From positions 62,001 through 126,000 of the forward strand of contig NZ_FCNU01000031.1 in assembly GCF_001545115.1 (NCBI RefSeq): a stretch of DNA of 64,000 nucleotides. The letters run 5' to 3'. The stretch is from Candidatus Protochlamydia phocaeensis. GTDB taxonomy: Bacteria; Chlamydiota; Chlamydiia; Chlamydiales; Parachlamydiaceae. This document shows, one piece after another, positions 36,524-45,690 of the stretch. The notes under the pieces are model-generated. The model had not been told where the DNA came from. It worked only from the letters and a program-made list of their open reading frames with translations, and ran no database searches. How positions within the stretch are numbered: the stretch's first letter is position 1; each line of letters starts with the position of its first letter. Made by a program: the position numbers and the translations under genes.

Positions 36524-37381
36524 ATGGGAATTTCACATTCTTTTCACTCGTTTATGCAAAGCACTCCGGAATGGCCTCAAAGTCTTCTAAAAGGCTTTTT
36601 GGTCGGAACGATCGTTCCGATTGTTCTCAATCCATTAGAGAAAATAAATACGCAAATTCAAGTTAGCCCAACCAACAAATTAAAGGTGATAAAAGCGATT
36701 AGGGTGACCCCCTTTAAAGGCGTTAGCGTTTCTATTGCAAACGGACTGTCCAAAAATGTCTGCCTGTTTGGATTCATCCCCTTTTTCCGCAAGCTGACCG
36801 ATTCATGCATAGCGGACGCTCAATTCTCCAAACTAACGGCAACTATCTGCTCGGCGGCTGCGATGAGCTATGTTCTTTCCCCTTTACAAGTCTTGAAAGC
36901 AAGGCTTTATACACAAGAAGAGAAAACCATCCGGGCTGTTCTTTTATCTATTCCGAGAGGTCAAAAGCTATCTGCCTTATTCTCAGGGTCTTCAGTAACG
37001 GCCTTTAAATATGCGGCTTATTGGCCCACCTTTTTTCTCGTATCTGAAACTGCCCAAAATCATCTTGAGAAGCATTTTTCTTCTTCCACTCATGCAAGCA
37101 CACTGGCGGCGGCTTGTTCGGGTAGTCTAGGCGGATTGGCCGCCACGTCTGTTAGCTATCCGCTTGATGTCATTGCAAAGAGGCAAAGATGCAGCACCTC
37201 TCGTTACACTTTTTACCGCATTGCTTTAAATATGATTAAACAAGAAGGGCCAAGCAGCCTAATCCGCGGCCTTTTTCAAGTCAACCTGCCTCGCCTTTTG
37301 CTTGCCGGAGCGTTAACCCAAACCATCCTCTATCGTGTCGATCTATTTTTTAAACAGGCAAACGAAGGAGTAAATGAATGA
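36524..37381 (+). CDS. Mitochondrial carrier family (SLC25-like) protein under TPP riboswitch control
   Basis: GGGAG four bases before ATG 36524 decides the start (285 residues). Three repeats of about 90 residues carry the carrier signature in degrading form: NPLEKIN (P37), SPLQVLKAR (P120), YPLDVIAKR (P213). The third repeat also has the EG motif (241-242) followed by LIRGLFQVNLPR, as in canonical carriers. This family belongs to eukaryotic organelles and is rare in bacteria; Legionella LncP is a secreted example. The riboswitch upstream and the overlapping ThiY-like gene point to thiamine pyrophosphate or a precursor as cargo. Whether it acts in the bacterial membrane or is exported to the host is open. 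Confidence 0.85.
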   Translation: MGISHSFHSFMQSTPEWPQSLLKGFLVGTIVPIVLNPLEKINTQIQVSPTNKLKVIKAIRVTPFKGVSVSIANGLSKNVCLFGFIPFFRKLTDSCIADAQFSKLTATICSAAAMSYVLSPLQVLKARLYTQEEKTIRAVLLSIPRGQKLSALFSGSSVTAFKYAAYWPTFFLVSETAQNHLEKHFSSSTHASTLAAACSGSLGGLAATSVSYPLDVIAKRQRCSTSRYTFYRIALNMIKQEGPSSLIRGLFQVNLPRLLLAGALTQTILYRVDLFFKQANEGVNE

Positions 37382-38328
37382 ATCTTTATTTTATTATGGC
37401 TTTTTTTTGGGGTTTGACTATTCCCTTTTTTACTTATGCAGACGAATCAGCCTCTCTTCTGCTTGATTGGACGCGCAATCCTCTCCATCTTCCTCTTTAT
37501 GTTGGACAGCAACAGGGATTTTTTCTGGAACAAGGCATTGATCTTGCTATCCAAGAGAATGCAGAGAAAATCAATACCCTTACAGCCCTCCGAGAGAAGA
37601 AGATAGACATTGCTCTTTCTTATATGCCAAATGTCATCCGGGAAAGCGCGCACGGCGATATCCAAATTATCGGCCTATTGGTCGATCAACCTTTACGAGC
37701 CATTCTCTTTAAAGAAGAAAGTCCAATCTATACACTTTGCGACTTGCATCAGAAGCGTTTAGGAGTCCCACATCATGGCCTGACCACTCATTATGTTTCA
37801 TCCCTTTTAGCCAAACAAGGCATTCAATTTAAAGAAATTACGCTTATTAAACATTCAACCTTGGCAGATCTCTCAGCTGAGAAAGTTGATGCTGTATTGG
37901 GCGTATTTTGGAATATCGAACCTATTCAATATGTCCATCAAGGATTTCCCATGCGCTTCATTAAACTTGCCGATTGTGCAGGGCCTAGCTACGATGAACT
38001 AGTCTTTATTTGCTGTAGCGACTGGATTGAATCCAGATCTGGCTTCGCTTATCGTTTTCAGGCAGCCTTACAGAAAAGCTTAGCCTTTTGTCGAGAGCAT
38101 CCCGGGCTTGCTTTTGACATTTACAGCTCTTTATTTTCCGCTTTGCAGGAAAAAGAGCCTTGGCAAGAAGCGTCTTGGAAACAGACCCATCTTCTTTTTG
38201 CCTCCGAACAAGTCATTAAACGCGAAAAATGGCACGGGTTTATGGAATGGATGAAGGCAGAAGGTTTAATTAAAGACGCCCACACGCTCAATTTGCTTCT
38301 CGAACTAATGCCAAAAAAGGAGAATTGA
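37378..38328 (+). CDS. ThiY/NMT1-like thiamine-precursor binding protein
   Basis: A signal peptide (about residues 1-21) precedes LLLDWTRNPLHLPLYVGQQQGFF, the NMT1/THI5 opening that in ThiY binds the thiamine pyrimidine N-formyl-aminopyrimidine. Typical ALSYMPNVIRE, KRLGVPHHG and VFWNIEP segments follow. The ATG overlaps the carrier stop by four bases (ATGA). The usual partners ThiX (permease) and ThiZ (ATPase) are not present; the neighbour is instead a SLC25-like carrier. The ligand could also be thiamine or TPP. Confidence 0.88.
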   Translation: MNLYFIMAFFWGLTIPFFTYADESASLLLDWTRNPLHLPLYVGQQQGFFLEQGIDLAIQENAEKINTLTALREKKIDIALSYMPNVIRESAHGDIQIIGLLVDQPLRAILFKEESPIYTLCDLHQKRLGVPHHGLTTHYVSSLLAKQGIQFKEITLIKHSTLADLSAEKVDAVLGVFWNIEPIQYVHQGFPMRFIKLADCAGPSYDELVFICCSDWIESRSGFAYRFQAALQKSLAFCREHPGLAFDIYSSLFSALQEKEPWQEASWKQTHLLFASEQVIKREKWHGFMEWMKAEGLIKDAHTLNLLLELMPKKEN

Positions 38329-38387
38329 CTTTATTTTGCCTCTGCTTTTAACTGCGCTATAGCAGAAGACAAACAGAGGATATCTGA

Positions 38388-39683
38388 ATGGACGCCTTGA
38401 CTCCTCATGCCCATTGGATCCTAACCCTTTTCCTTCTGGGCTATGCCAGTATTGTTTTAGAAGAGATCATTCATATTAATAAGACGACAACCGCTCTTTT
38501 CATGGCTGTCGCTTGCTGGACTATTCTCTTTTTGGAGCCCGGAGAAACGACTAGCCAGCACTTAGATTTGTTGCAAATACAAATGTTCAAAGTCTGCCAA
38601 GTCTTATTCTTCCTTTGGGGGGCTTTAATTACCGTTGAAACGGTCAATGCCTATGGCGGCTTTTTAATCATTTCTCGCTACTTGCTCGTCCAGTCTAAAA
38701 TTCTTTTATTGTGGATGGCCGGCATCCTAGCATTCTTTCTTTCGAGTGTTTTGGATAATTTGACGACAACAATCGTTATGCTTTCAATTATTCAAAAGCT
38801 CTTGGACAAGCATGAAGATCGCCTACTAATAGGCGGCGCAGTTGTGATAGCAGCCAATGCCGGAGGGGCCTGGACTCCTATTGGCGACGTCTCAACTACC
38901 GTCTTATGGATTGGAGAGCGCGTCACAACAGTGCCGCTTGTAAGAGATCTTTTCCTTCCCTGCTTCCTTAGCCTGATTTTTTTTCTATTTTTAAATCAAT
39001 TTGCCCTTCGCGGAAGCCTGGCTACCCCTAAGGAGTCCCTACCGTCCCCTAAACCTTATGGAGTCCTCGTCTTAATCTTGGGCGTTTTGGGATTAATCTT
39101 TGTTCCCATTTATAAAATCATGACAGACTTGCCTCCCTTTATCGGCATGATGCTGACGGTAGCCATGCTATGGCTTGTCACTGATTTCTTAGCGGCAATT
39201 AAGCCGCAGCTTTCTCTTCCACGCGTCACCAATGTCCTTCCACACATCGATGTCTCCATCATCCTTTTTTACTTAGGTTTGCTGCTTTCCATTATGGCCC
39301 TAGAAAGTGCAGGCCTCTTACAGGCTTTAGCTCTCTGGCTCAATAGCCATATCGCCAATCCCTTCATTATTGTAATAGCCATCGGACTAGCCTCAGCTCT
39401 GGTCGATAACGTTTCGCTTGTTGCTGCAACGCTTGGAATGTATTCTTTAAAAACCTTCGGAACAGATTCTGAATTCTGGCAATTGATGTCCTATTGCGCA
39501 GGAACAGGCGGTAGCATTCTCATCATCGGATCTGCTGCCGGCGTTGCTTTAATGGCATTAGAAAGAGCCACTTTTGGATGGTATCTTCGTTATATAACCT
39601 GGAAAGCCTTAGCTACTTATGCTTTTGGAATACTAATCTATTTCATGATGCGCAGCTTATTCCATCCAGCCGTTAGCGCTTAA
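38388..39683 (+). CDS. nhaD: NhaD-type Na+/H+ antiporter
   Basis: A 431-residue transporter with about twelve membrane helices. Diagnostic segments of the NhaD/ArsB-like ion transporter fold are SSVLDNLTTTIVML (about 120-133), AANAGGAWTPIGDVSTTVLW (about 158-177), and in the second half SALVDNVSLVAATLGMY and GTGGSILIIGSAAGVALM. NhaD exchanges external protons for Na+ or Li+. It starts 59 bases after the ThiY-like gene, so read-through from the riboswitch transcript is possible. Confidence 0.92.
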   Translation: MDALTPHAHWILTLFLLGYASIVLEEIIHINKTTTALFMAVACWTILFLEPGETTSQHLDLLQIQMFKVCQVLFFLWGALITVETVNAYGGFLIISRYLLVQSKILLLWMAGILAFFLSSVLDNLTTTIVMLSIIQKLLDKHEDRLLIGGAVVIAANAGGAWTPIGDVSTTVLWIGERVTTVPLVRDLFLPCFLSLIFFLFLNQFALRGSLATPKESLPSPKPYGVLVLILGVLGLIFVPIYKIMTDLPPFIGMMLTVAMLWLVTDFLAAIKPQLSLPRVTNVLPHIDVSIILFYLGLLLSIMALESAGLLQALALWLNSHIANPFIIVIAIGLASALVDNVSLVAATLGMYSLKTFGTDSEFWQLMSYCAGTGGSILIIGSAAGVALMALERATFGWYLRYITWKALATYAFGILIYFMMRSLFHPAVSA

Positions 39684-39770
39684 AGCATTCATTAAATAAA
39701 ACTTGCTATTTTACAACAAATCAAAGGCTTTATATAACAAATTAAAAAAAATCCTAACAAGGAGCACACG

Positions 39771-40325
39771 GTGGAAGAAGACACACCCATTGATTTATTG
39801 CAAAAGAGCCGCAATTTATTATTAATTGAAGGAATTCTTTTTGCTCTGCTCGGCTTTTTAGCCGTGGCGATGCCTGGCATTTCGACTTTGAGTACAGAAC
39901 TTTTTATTGGATGGTTAATTTTATTTGGAGGAATTTTTCAAGCTTATCGCACTTTTATAGCACGGCAAGCGCCAGGCTTTTGGGGTTCGCTTCTAACAAG
40001 CATTCTGTATATTATCTTCGGCTTGTTGATGGTGATTTTTCCGGTTGCGGGAATTATTTCCCTCACCCTCTTGCTGATTTTTTTCTTTGCCTTAGAAGGA
40101 ATAGCTAAAATTATCTTGGGTTTTCAATTAAAGCCCTTCAGAAGATGGGGATGGTTTATTCTAAATGGCGTGCTAGCCCTGGCAATGGCTGTGATTATAT
40201 GGGCGGGATGGCCGGGTACCGCTTTCTGGGCACTTGGCTTGCTAGTGGGAATTAATATGATCTTTTTTGGAATTTCCCTTGTTTTCTTGGCCTTGGGAAT
40301 TCCCAAAGTCAAAACAGGTTCATAA
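39771..40325 (+). CDS. HdeD/DUF308-family membrane protein
   Basis: A 184-residue protein with six membrane helices arranged as three hairpins, typical of HdeD, which in E. coli is linked to acid resistance at high density. The start is GTG 39771, six bases after AAGGAG. The function here is unproven. A bidirectional terminator follows the gene. Confidence 0.85.
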   Translation: MEEDTPIDLLQKSRNLLLIEGILFALLGFLAVAMPGISTLSTELFIGWLILFGGIFQAYRTFIARQAPGFWGSLLTSILYIIFGLLMVIFPVAGIISLTLLLIFFFALEGIAKIILGFQLKPFRRWGWFILNGVLALAMAVIIWAGWPGTAFWALGLLVGINMIFFGISLVFLALGIPKVKTGS

Positions 40326-40357
40326 CAGTTCTTAACGGAAATGTAAAACCTTAAAAT

Positions 40358-40399
40358 AAAAAAAGCCTATATCGATTTTTGCAATATAGGCTTTTTATT
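40358..40399. terminator. Bidirectional terminator
   Basis: AAAAAGCCTATAT pairs with ATATAGGCTTTTT around a loop of about 11 bases, flanked by A and T runs; it separates the convergent HdeD-like gene and the acidic protein gene. Confidence 0.8.
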
Positions 40400-40404
40400 T
40401 GAAA

Positions 40405-41706
40405 TTATAGAATTTGACGAAGATCCTCATCAATTTTGCCGATTTCTTGTGCCAGCCGCCCTTCCGTTTGTTCTTCCTTGGGCAGTTTACCCACATTGGC
40501 TTCAGCTTGAAAAATACTGGCAAATCCAGAAAAGACACCCAAGTAATTAGAGAGGGAACTCAAGAAATTCTGCGCTTGAGCCATCATGCCTGCCGGCTTC
40601 TGCTCGTCTTTTTGCAGCGCTTCTTCTTTTAACATTTCCTCTTGTTGGCGCACTTCTTCTTTATTATCTGCGGCTTCCTCTATCTCAGTATCTTCTGCCC
40701 CTTCTTGGAATAAGCGTTGCATATCAATACCTTCTTCATCCAAACCTTCCGCATCTTTTAAGATATTTTCCAGCTTGCCCTCCACGAGATCTAATTCATT
40801 TGCAGCTTCTGGCAAAAGCTCCTGAAGTTGCTGTATTAAGGCTAGCCGATATTGAAGGCCTACAATGAGAGCCAAATAAGCGCCCGGATTTTCGTATAGA
40901 TATTCAACAAATTGCTTCATCTTATATCTATCTGTCTCTTCCAGTTTTTCCTGATCAAAACTCCAAATATCCTCCATTATTTCCATAATTTCTTCTTCCG
41001 TAATTGGAATGTCTGGAATATCAATGATGATATGGTCTGGCGTCTCTTCTATAACAGTAATCTTTTCTTCTTTCTGCAGATAAAGAGGAGCGGGATGGGG
41101 AGCCGCTGCTTTTTTTTCGGTTTCTGCTAAGGCTTCTAATTCTTTATCACTCGGAGGTGGAGGCAAATCTTTATGTTCCACTACGGGAGGGAGAGGAATG
41201 GGTTCTTCTTCCGTTTTCTTCTCTTCGACCTTCTTCTCTTCTAAATCGACAACAGCGTCTGTTTCTTGAGCTGGCTGTGAAAGAGTCTGCTCGATGGGAT
41301 CCTGGCTTTTCTCCTCTTTAGCTATAGTGCCCAAATCACCTTCTTTTTCTTCAAAAAGCTGCTCGGTCTCTGACGATTGCTTTTCATTTTCAACAACAGG
41401 TGGTTCTTGGCTGATCACAGGAGGCGGATTGATCGGACTAGAAGGAGTAGGCTTTAAAATGTCATTAGCTGCTTTAATAACCGGATAGTGTTTCTGGGCA
41501 TGCTCCTGCATGACGAGATGAGCAATTTCCGTTCGGCGATTGGCATAGCTGGAAGATAGTTTAGCTAAAATAGTATCAACCAAATTTGTAATTTTTTGAC
41601 GTAAAGATAAATCTTTAGGTTTCTTTTCTCCGAGTTTTGTGTCAATTCTTGCATAAGCGGCTGACATCATAATACTTTCAAAGAAACTAGGTCGTTCCAG
41701 GCCCAT
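40405..41706 (-). CDS. Unknown acidic Pro/Glu-rich protein, candidate effector
   Basis: I recognise no family. The 433 residues divide into a basic helical N-terminus (about 1-85), a disordered acidic region rich in Glu, Lys and Pro (about 86-215, with PPPVVSQEPP- and PPPPSD-like runs), a structured part with a HIIIDIPDIPITEEEIMEIM helix and YLYENPGAYLALIVGLQYRLAL, and a C-terminal coiled-coil region ending in a short hydrophobic SSLSNYLGVFSGFASIF segment. No signal peptide is seen. Such proteins are often lineage-specific in chlamydiae. A role as a type III substrate is only a guess. Confidence 0.75.
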   Translation of the reverse strand: MGLERPSFFESIMMSAAYARIDTKLGEKKPKDLSLRQKITNLVDTILAKLSSSYANRRTEIAHLVMQEHAQKHYPVIKAANDILKPTPSSPINPPPVISQEPPVVENEKQSSETEQLFEEKEGDLGTIAKEEKSQDPIEQTLSQPAQETDAVVDLEEKKVEEKKTEEEPIPLPPVVEHKDLPPPPSDKELEALAETEKKAAAPHPAPLYLQKEEKITVIEETPDHIIIDIPDIPITEEEIMEIMEDIWSFDQEKLEETDRYKMKQFVEYLYENPGAYLALIVGLQYRLALIQQLQELLPEAANELDLVEGKLENILKDAEGLDEEGIDMQRLFQEGAEDTEIEEAADNKEEVRQQEEMLKEEALQKDEQKPAGMMAQAQNFLSSLSNYLGVFSGFASIFQAEANVGKLPKEEQTEGRLAQEIGKIDEDLRQIL

Positions 41707-41900
41707 AATAACCTCTTTAAGATAACCTTATTATATCAAATCTATTTAATTATATTATAAAGCAAAAAACAATATCCCCATAGATTTAAAAAAATAATTC
41801 ATTTATCTATTAATTTCAAGTTAATTTTCTATAAAGTTGCTTGCATTTTTTTAATTTTTCTCTGCAAGAAATCGAGCGAAGACGAGTTGAAAGGTGTGTT

Positions 41901-41928
41901 AAAAAATGAAGAGGGAAATCCCTCTTCA
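41901..41928 (-). terminator. Terminator of the peroxiredoxin operon
   Basis: TGAAGAGGGA and TCCCTCTTCA form a 10-bp stem with a two-base loop, followed on the - strand by six T. Confidence 0.8.
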
Positions 41929-41934
41929 GTTCTC

Positions 41935-42606
41935 TTATTTGGAAGGATTTGATCCTGGCTGTGGAGTAAAGCGTAAATAGGGTTTGACTTCGCGGTATCC
42001 CTTGGGAAACAATTTAGTCAACGTTGCAGCATCGGTAATGCTTGGAAGAATGACGCAGTCTTGCCCCTGATTCCAATTAGCAGGAGTGGCCACGCTATAT
42101 TGATCCGTGAGTTGAATGGCATCCAATACCCGAAGAATTTCATCAAAATTTCTGCCTGTTGCAGCGGGATAAGTCATCATCATGCGGATTTTCTTATTTG
42201 GATCAATGATGAAGACAGTACGGACTGTAAAGGTATCATTAGCCCGGGGATGGATCATTCCATAAAGATGGGCAATGTAGCTGTTTTCATCTCCAATAAT
42301 GGGAAAGTTGAGATTAGTTCGTTGAATTTCATTAATATCTTTTATCCATTCTTTATGGGAAGAGACGCTTTCTACGCTTAAAGCGATCAGCTTGGCATTC
42401 CGCTTATCAAATTCGGTTTTTAAGCGAGCAGCCATCCCAAGCTCTGTTGTGCAAACAGGTGTAAAGTCCTTCGGATGCGAAAAAAATACACACCAAGAAT
42501 TGCCTAACCATTCATGAAAATCAAATTTCCCTTCCGTCGTATCAGCGACAAAATCAGGAGCGATATCTCCCAAGTGAAGGGATGGAGTTTGCGTATCCGC
42601 ATTCAT
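41935..42606 (-). CDS. Peroxiredoxin, 1-Cys (Prx6-type)
   Basis: Start at 42606, after AAGGA; a longer frame overlaps the upstream gene and is rejected. The 223 residues match Prx6 length. The peroxidatic Cys is in FTPVCTTELG near residue 48, with Thr two before and an Arg in HPRANDTFTVRTVF. The Prx6 C-terminal dimerisation domain with WNQGQDCVILPS and LRFTPQP is present; that Cys is the only other notable one. The enzyme reduces peroxides and lies 38 bases behind a persulfide dioxygenase-rhodanese gene. Confidence 0.93.
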   Translation of the reverse strand: MNADTQTPSLHLGDIAPDFVADTTEGKFDFHEWLGNSWCVFFSHPKDFTPVCTTELGMAARLKTEFDKRNAKLIALSVESVSSHKEWIKDINEIQRTNLNFPIIGDENSYIAHLYGMIHPRANDTFTVRTVFIIDPNKKIRMMMTYPAATGRNFDEILRVLDAIQLTDQYSVATPANWNQGQDCVILPSITDAATLTKLFPKGYREVKPYLRFTPQPGSNPSK

Positions 42607-42644
42607 ATATAATCCTTTGTTAATGGTTAAAAAGGCATTTTCTA

Positions 42645-44042
42645 TTATTTTTCCGCCGGCAGCATGGGAAATTTCATTTGTTCCCAAGCTTGCATTCCGC
42701 CTTTTACATTTGCGACTTGACTAAATCCATATTTTTTTAATAGGGAAGCGGCAGTCGAAGCCCGAAACCCAGTGCGGCAAAGAGCGACAACAAGACAATC
42801 GTGCGGAATATGATGCATACATTCATAAAGCTTATTTAACTCAATATGATGAGCAGTGGGAATATGTCCGGCATTCCACTCGGCAGGAGTACGCACATCT
42901 AAGATATACACATTGGCTTCATTTTCCTTTTGTCTTTGCATCAGGTCTTCAGCCGAAATATAAGCAAAACAAGAGAGATGCTGGGCAGTACATTCCTCTT
43001 CTTCCTTCATGGCAAACGTGTAAATCGGTTGATCAAAACCAATTAGGCGCAACTGATCGATGACTTCCGAAATGCGATTTTCCCTTCCCGTAATAATAGC
43101 CAAGGGTACAGCCTCAGGAACGAGCCATCCAGCCCATTGGCAAAAAGAAGAGGTTAACGGAATATTGATTGCGCCTTCTAAATAACAGCGGGCAAAGTGC
43201 TCAGGATGACGAACATCCAATAAAAACATTCCTTCCAATTCCTTCTGCTCTTTCACGGCTTTCACCGTCAAATCCCGCAGCAAAGACGGGCCTTCTACAT
43301 TAATTTTCTTTAAACGCTTAAAATAAGGAGGGATGGGAAGAGCTTCACTTTTCACCGTTTGTACCCACTGCTCTTCTGATTGCCGTTGCAAATACGGATT
43401 GCATTTTCGTTCATAGCCAAGAGTGGAAGTAGCAAATCCGCTCAATGACTTTCCACAGAGCGATCCCGCCCCATGGGAAGGAAAAATCTCCATAAAATCG
43501 GGCAAAGGGGCTAAGGTTTTAAATAAGCTATGATACTGCTGTTTTGCAAGCGTATTGAAATGCTCCGGTCCTAGCAAGTCCGGACGTCCAACGCTTCCTA
43601 CAAATAGGCAATCTCCCGAAAAAGTAAACCAAGGCACGATTGCGCTTCGTGTGTCATCATATACAGTCCACATGATATGCTCGGGTGTATGCCCAGGAGT
43701 ATGCAAAACAGATAAGCGGATGCTTCCTAATTTAACCTGATCTCCTTGAGCAACAATATGATCGGCATAGGCCGGAATCCATTCCTTCCCCCCTAGACCT
43801 GAGGCGTGAATGCAAGGCTTGCCATTTAATTGATCTTTGAGCTCTTTGGCTCCCGATACAAAATCCGCATGAACATGCGTTTCCATAATATCCGTAATGG
43901 TTAAACCAGCATTTTCTGCAGCTAAAATATAAGGTGCGACCAATCGCGTAGGATCCAAAACTGCGCAGCGTTTGGTCTTCTCGTCTCCAATGAGATAGGA
44001 ATAAATGGACAATCCAGGCGTAAAAATTCTTTGAAAAAACAT
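42645..44042 (-). CDS. Persulfide dioxygenase-like MBL-fold protein fused to two rhodanese domains
   Basis: ATG 44042 with AAGGA five bases upstream gives 465 residues. The metallo-beta-lactamase domain has ETHVHADFVSG (metal motif as in ETHE1/CstB relatives), HTPGHTPEH and FSGDCLFVGSVGRPDL. Two rhodanese domains follow. The first has PLAIITGRENR where the active Cys should be and is probably inactive; the second has VVALCRTGFRAS with the Cys and is probably active. Such fusions oxidise glutathione or coenzyme A persulfides. Together with the following peroxiredoxin it suggests a sulfide and oxidant defence operon. Confidence 0.9.
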   Translation of the reverse strand: MFFQRIFTPGLSIYSYLIGDEKTKRCAVLDPTRLVAPYILAAENAGLTITDIMETHVHADFVSGAKELKDQLNGKPCIHASGLGGKEWIPAYADHIVAQGDQVKLGSIRLSVLHTPGHTPEHIMWTVYDDTRSAIVPWFTFSGDCLFVGSVGRPDLLGPEHFNTLAKQQYHSLFKTLAPLPDFMEIFPSHGAGSLCGKSLSGFATSTLGYERKCNPYLQRQSEEQWVQTVKSEALPIPPYFKRLKKINVEGPSLLRDLTVKAVKEQKELEGMFLLDVRHPEHFARCYLEGAINIPLTSSFCQWAGWLVPEAVPLAIITGRENRISEVIDQLRLIGFDQPIYTFAMKEEEECTAQHLSCFAYISAEDLMQRQKENEANVYILDVRTPAEWNAGHIPTAHHIELNKLYECMHHIPHDCLVVALCRTGFRASTAASLLKKYGFSQVANVKGGMQAWEQMKFPMLPAEK

Positions 44043-44126
44043 ACTGTTCCTTATAACGATCTTAATCAATGAATAGCATGGTTAACAGTAATAGAAGGTT
44101 TTTAAAATAAAGCAAAGATGATTTTA

Positions 44127-45563
44127 TCAAATAATTTTTAAAATATGGCGCGCAATCTCATCTGCTTGGGAGCGCAGTTCTGGTACAGCCGTAGTCTCTA
44201 ACCTTTCCCCAAACAATAAATTGCCTATTCCATATAAGCGGTCTTCTAGAAGACCTTTCAATTGATAAGAAGCATTGACTTCAAGCCCTTTATTTAGACC
44301 ATCAAATTTGATGTATCCTTTGGCTTGCAAATTTCTTAGAATTTCATTCGTGTTTTGGCTAATATTCAGTTCTGGCCCTAAGCAGTTTAAGAGGGCTTGT
44401 ACAGTTAAAATATGGGATTCATTTCCCGTTTTATAGTTTACTAAGAAAGTTTGGTCGGTTTGATAAACAATGGATTGAATATTGCCGGATAATACAATCA
44501 AATTTCCTTGCTTTTGCTGATTTTCCACTAACTCTCCGCAACTAGGAGCCATGCGATGCCGATGTTTATTCCAAGTACTAAACAAGTGACGCAGGAATTT
44601 CGAACGTTCTTTTAACGAAAGATGATGCCACACATGCGGGATAGCCGGACGCAGAGCATCAATGACGGCTCGCCAATTATATCCAATCTGAGCGGCTGCC
44701 TTAATTTCCTTTCTTATCTCTTTAAGTAAGCTTAACAGCGTCAATGAGCCGCGCTTCCAAAAATGAGGAATTGGATACAAGGAGAGGGCTTCTTGATGCA
44801 CTTCGGGCAAGAGACCACTAGAAGATAAAGCAAAGACTCGGCCTGGAAAATGCCGAGTAAATAAACTCAGGCAAGCATCCACCATTGTTAAGCCCGTTCC
44901 TAAAATGAGAATAGAGGCTTGAGAATTAAGCAATCGCCTATTCTCTACGGAGAGGAGCTGATCGAATGCATGTTTTGACCAAATATCTGCTAGGTAAAAA
45001 GGATGATCAACCGGTAAATTTTTAAGAAAATTTGGTTGCTTAGCCGTTGGCGCGCCTATTGCCAATACAAGAATATCACAAGTAATTTTTTGTCCGTTTG
45101 TTAATGCTAAACTCATTTGCCTATTGCCAAGCTCTTCTAAATTGCAAGCCTCCCCTTGCAAGCAATGGACAATAATGCCCTTTTTCTTTGCCTGTTGGCG
45201 GGCTTTGGCAAAGATATCATTTAAATAAAGGCCATATAACTTGCGCGGCAAATAAGCTTGTTGTGATAAGTGAACAGACTCTAAAGTTGGGTCAAGGCGC
45301 CACTCTTTTTCATGTTCGATCACCCATTTATAAAAATCATAGGATTGATGAGCATAAGCACCCATCTGAGCTGCTGAAACATTAAGAAGATGGCAGCTTT
45401 CTTGCGTACAATAGGCAACTCCTCGCGCCCAATTTTCTGTCTTCTCAATCCAGAAAATATCAAAAGCTTGATAAGCTAACCTAATCAAGTTATCCAAAAC
45501 AAGCAGGCCGGAAAATCCGCCGCCGATAATTGCAATAGAAGGTCGATGTCCGCGTGTGAACAT
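44127..45563 (-). CDS. FAD/NAD(P)-binding oxidoreductase (NAD_binding_9 family)
   Basis: The 478-residue protein begins with SIAIIGGGFSGLLVLDNL, a FAD-binding GGGxSG motif, followed by EKTENWARGVAYCTQESCHLLNVSAAQMGAYA, which is typical of HpaF/YdhS-like family members. A second nucleotide site ILILGTGLTMVDACLSL lies near residue 222. The biochemical role of this family is poorly known. It is transcribed toward the rhodanese gene 84 bases away. Confidence 0.85.
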   Translation of the reverse strand: MFTRGHRPSIAIIGGGFSGLLVLDNLIRLAYQAFDIFWIEKTENWARGVAYCTQESCHLLNVSAAQMGAYAHQSYDFYKWVIEHEKEWRLDPTLESVHLSQQAYLPRKLYGLYLNDIFAKARQQAKKKGIIVHCLQGEACNLEELGNRQMSLALTNGQKITCDILVLAIGAPTAKQPNFLKNLPVDHPFYLADIWSKHAFDQLLSVENRRLLNSQASILILGTGLTMVDACLSLFTRHFPGRVFALSSSGLLPEVHQEALSLYPIPHFWKRGSLTLLSLLKEIRKEIKAAAQIGYNWRAVIDALRPAIPHVWHHLSLKERSKFLRHLFSTWNKHRHRMAPSCGELVENQQKQGNLIVLSGNIQSIVYQTDQTFLVNYKTGNESHILTVQALLNCLGPELNISQNTNEILRNLQAKGYIKFDGLNKGLEVNASYQLKGLLEDRLYGIGNLLFGERLETTAVPELRSQADEIARHILKII

Positions 45564-45690
45564 GAATGGCCATTTGATTTAGAAATTATTTAAGATTTAC
45601 TATAAAAATTTTCTTGATTCAACTTAAAACAGGGGCTATGGTGAATTTCACAGGATAATTCAACCCTCACATAAAAACAGGAATAGGTTT

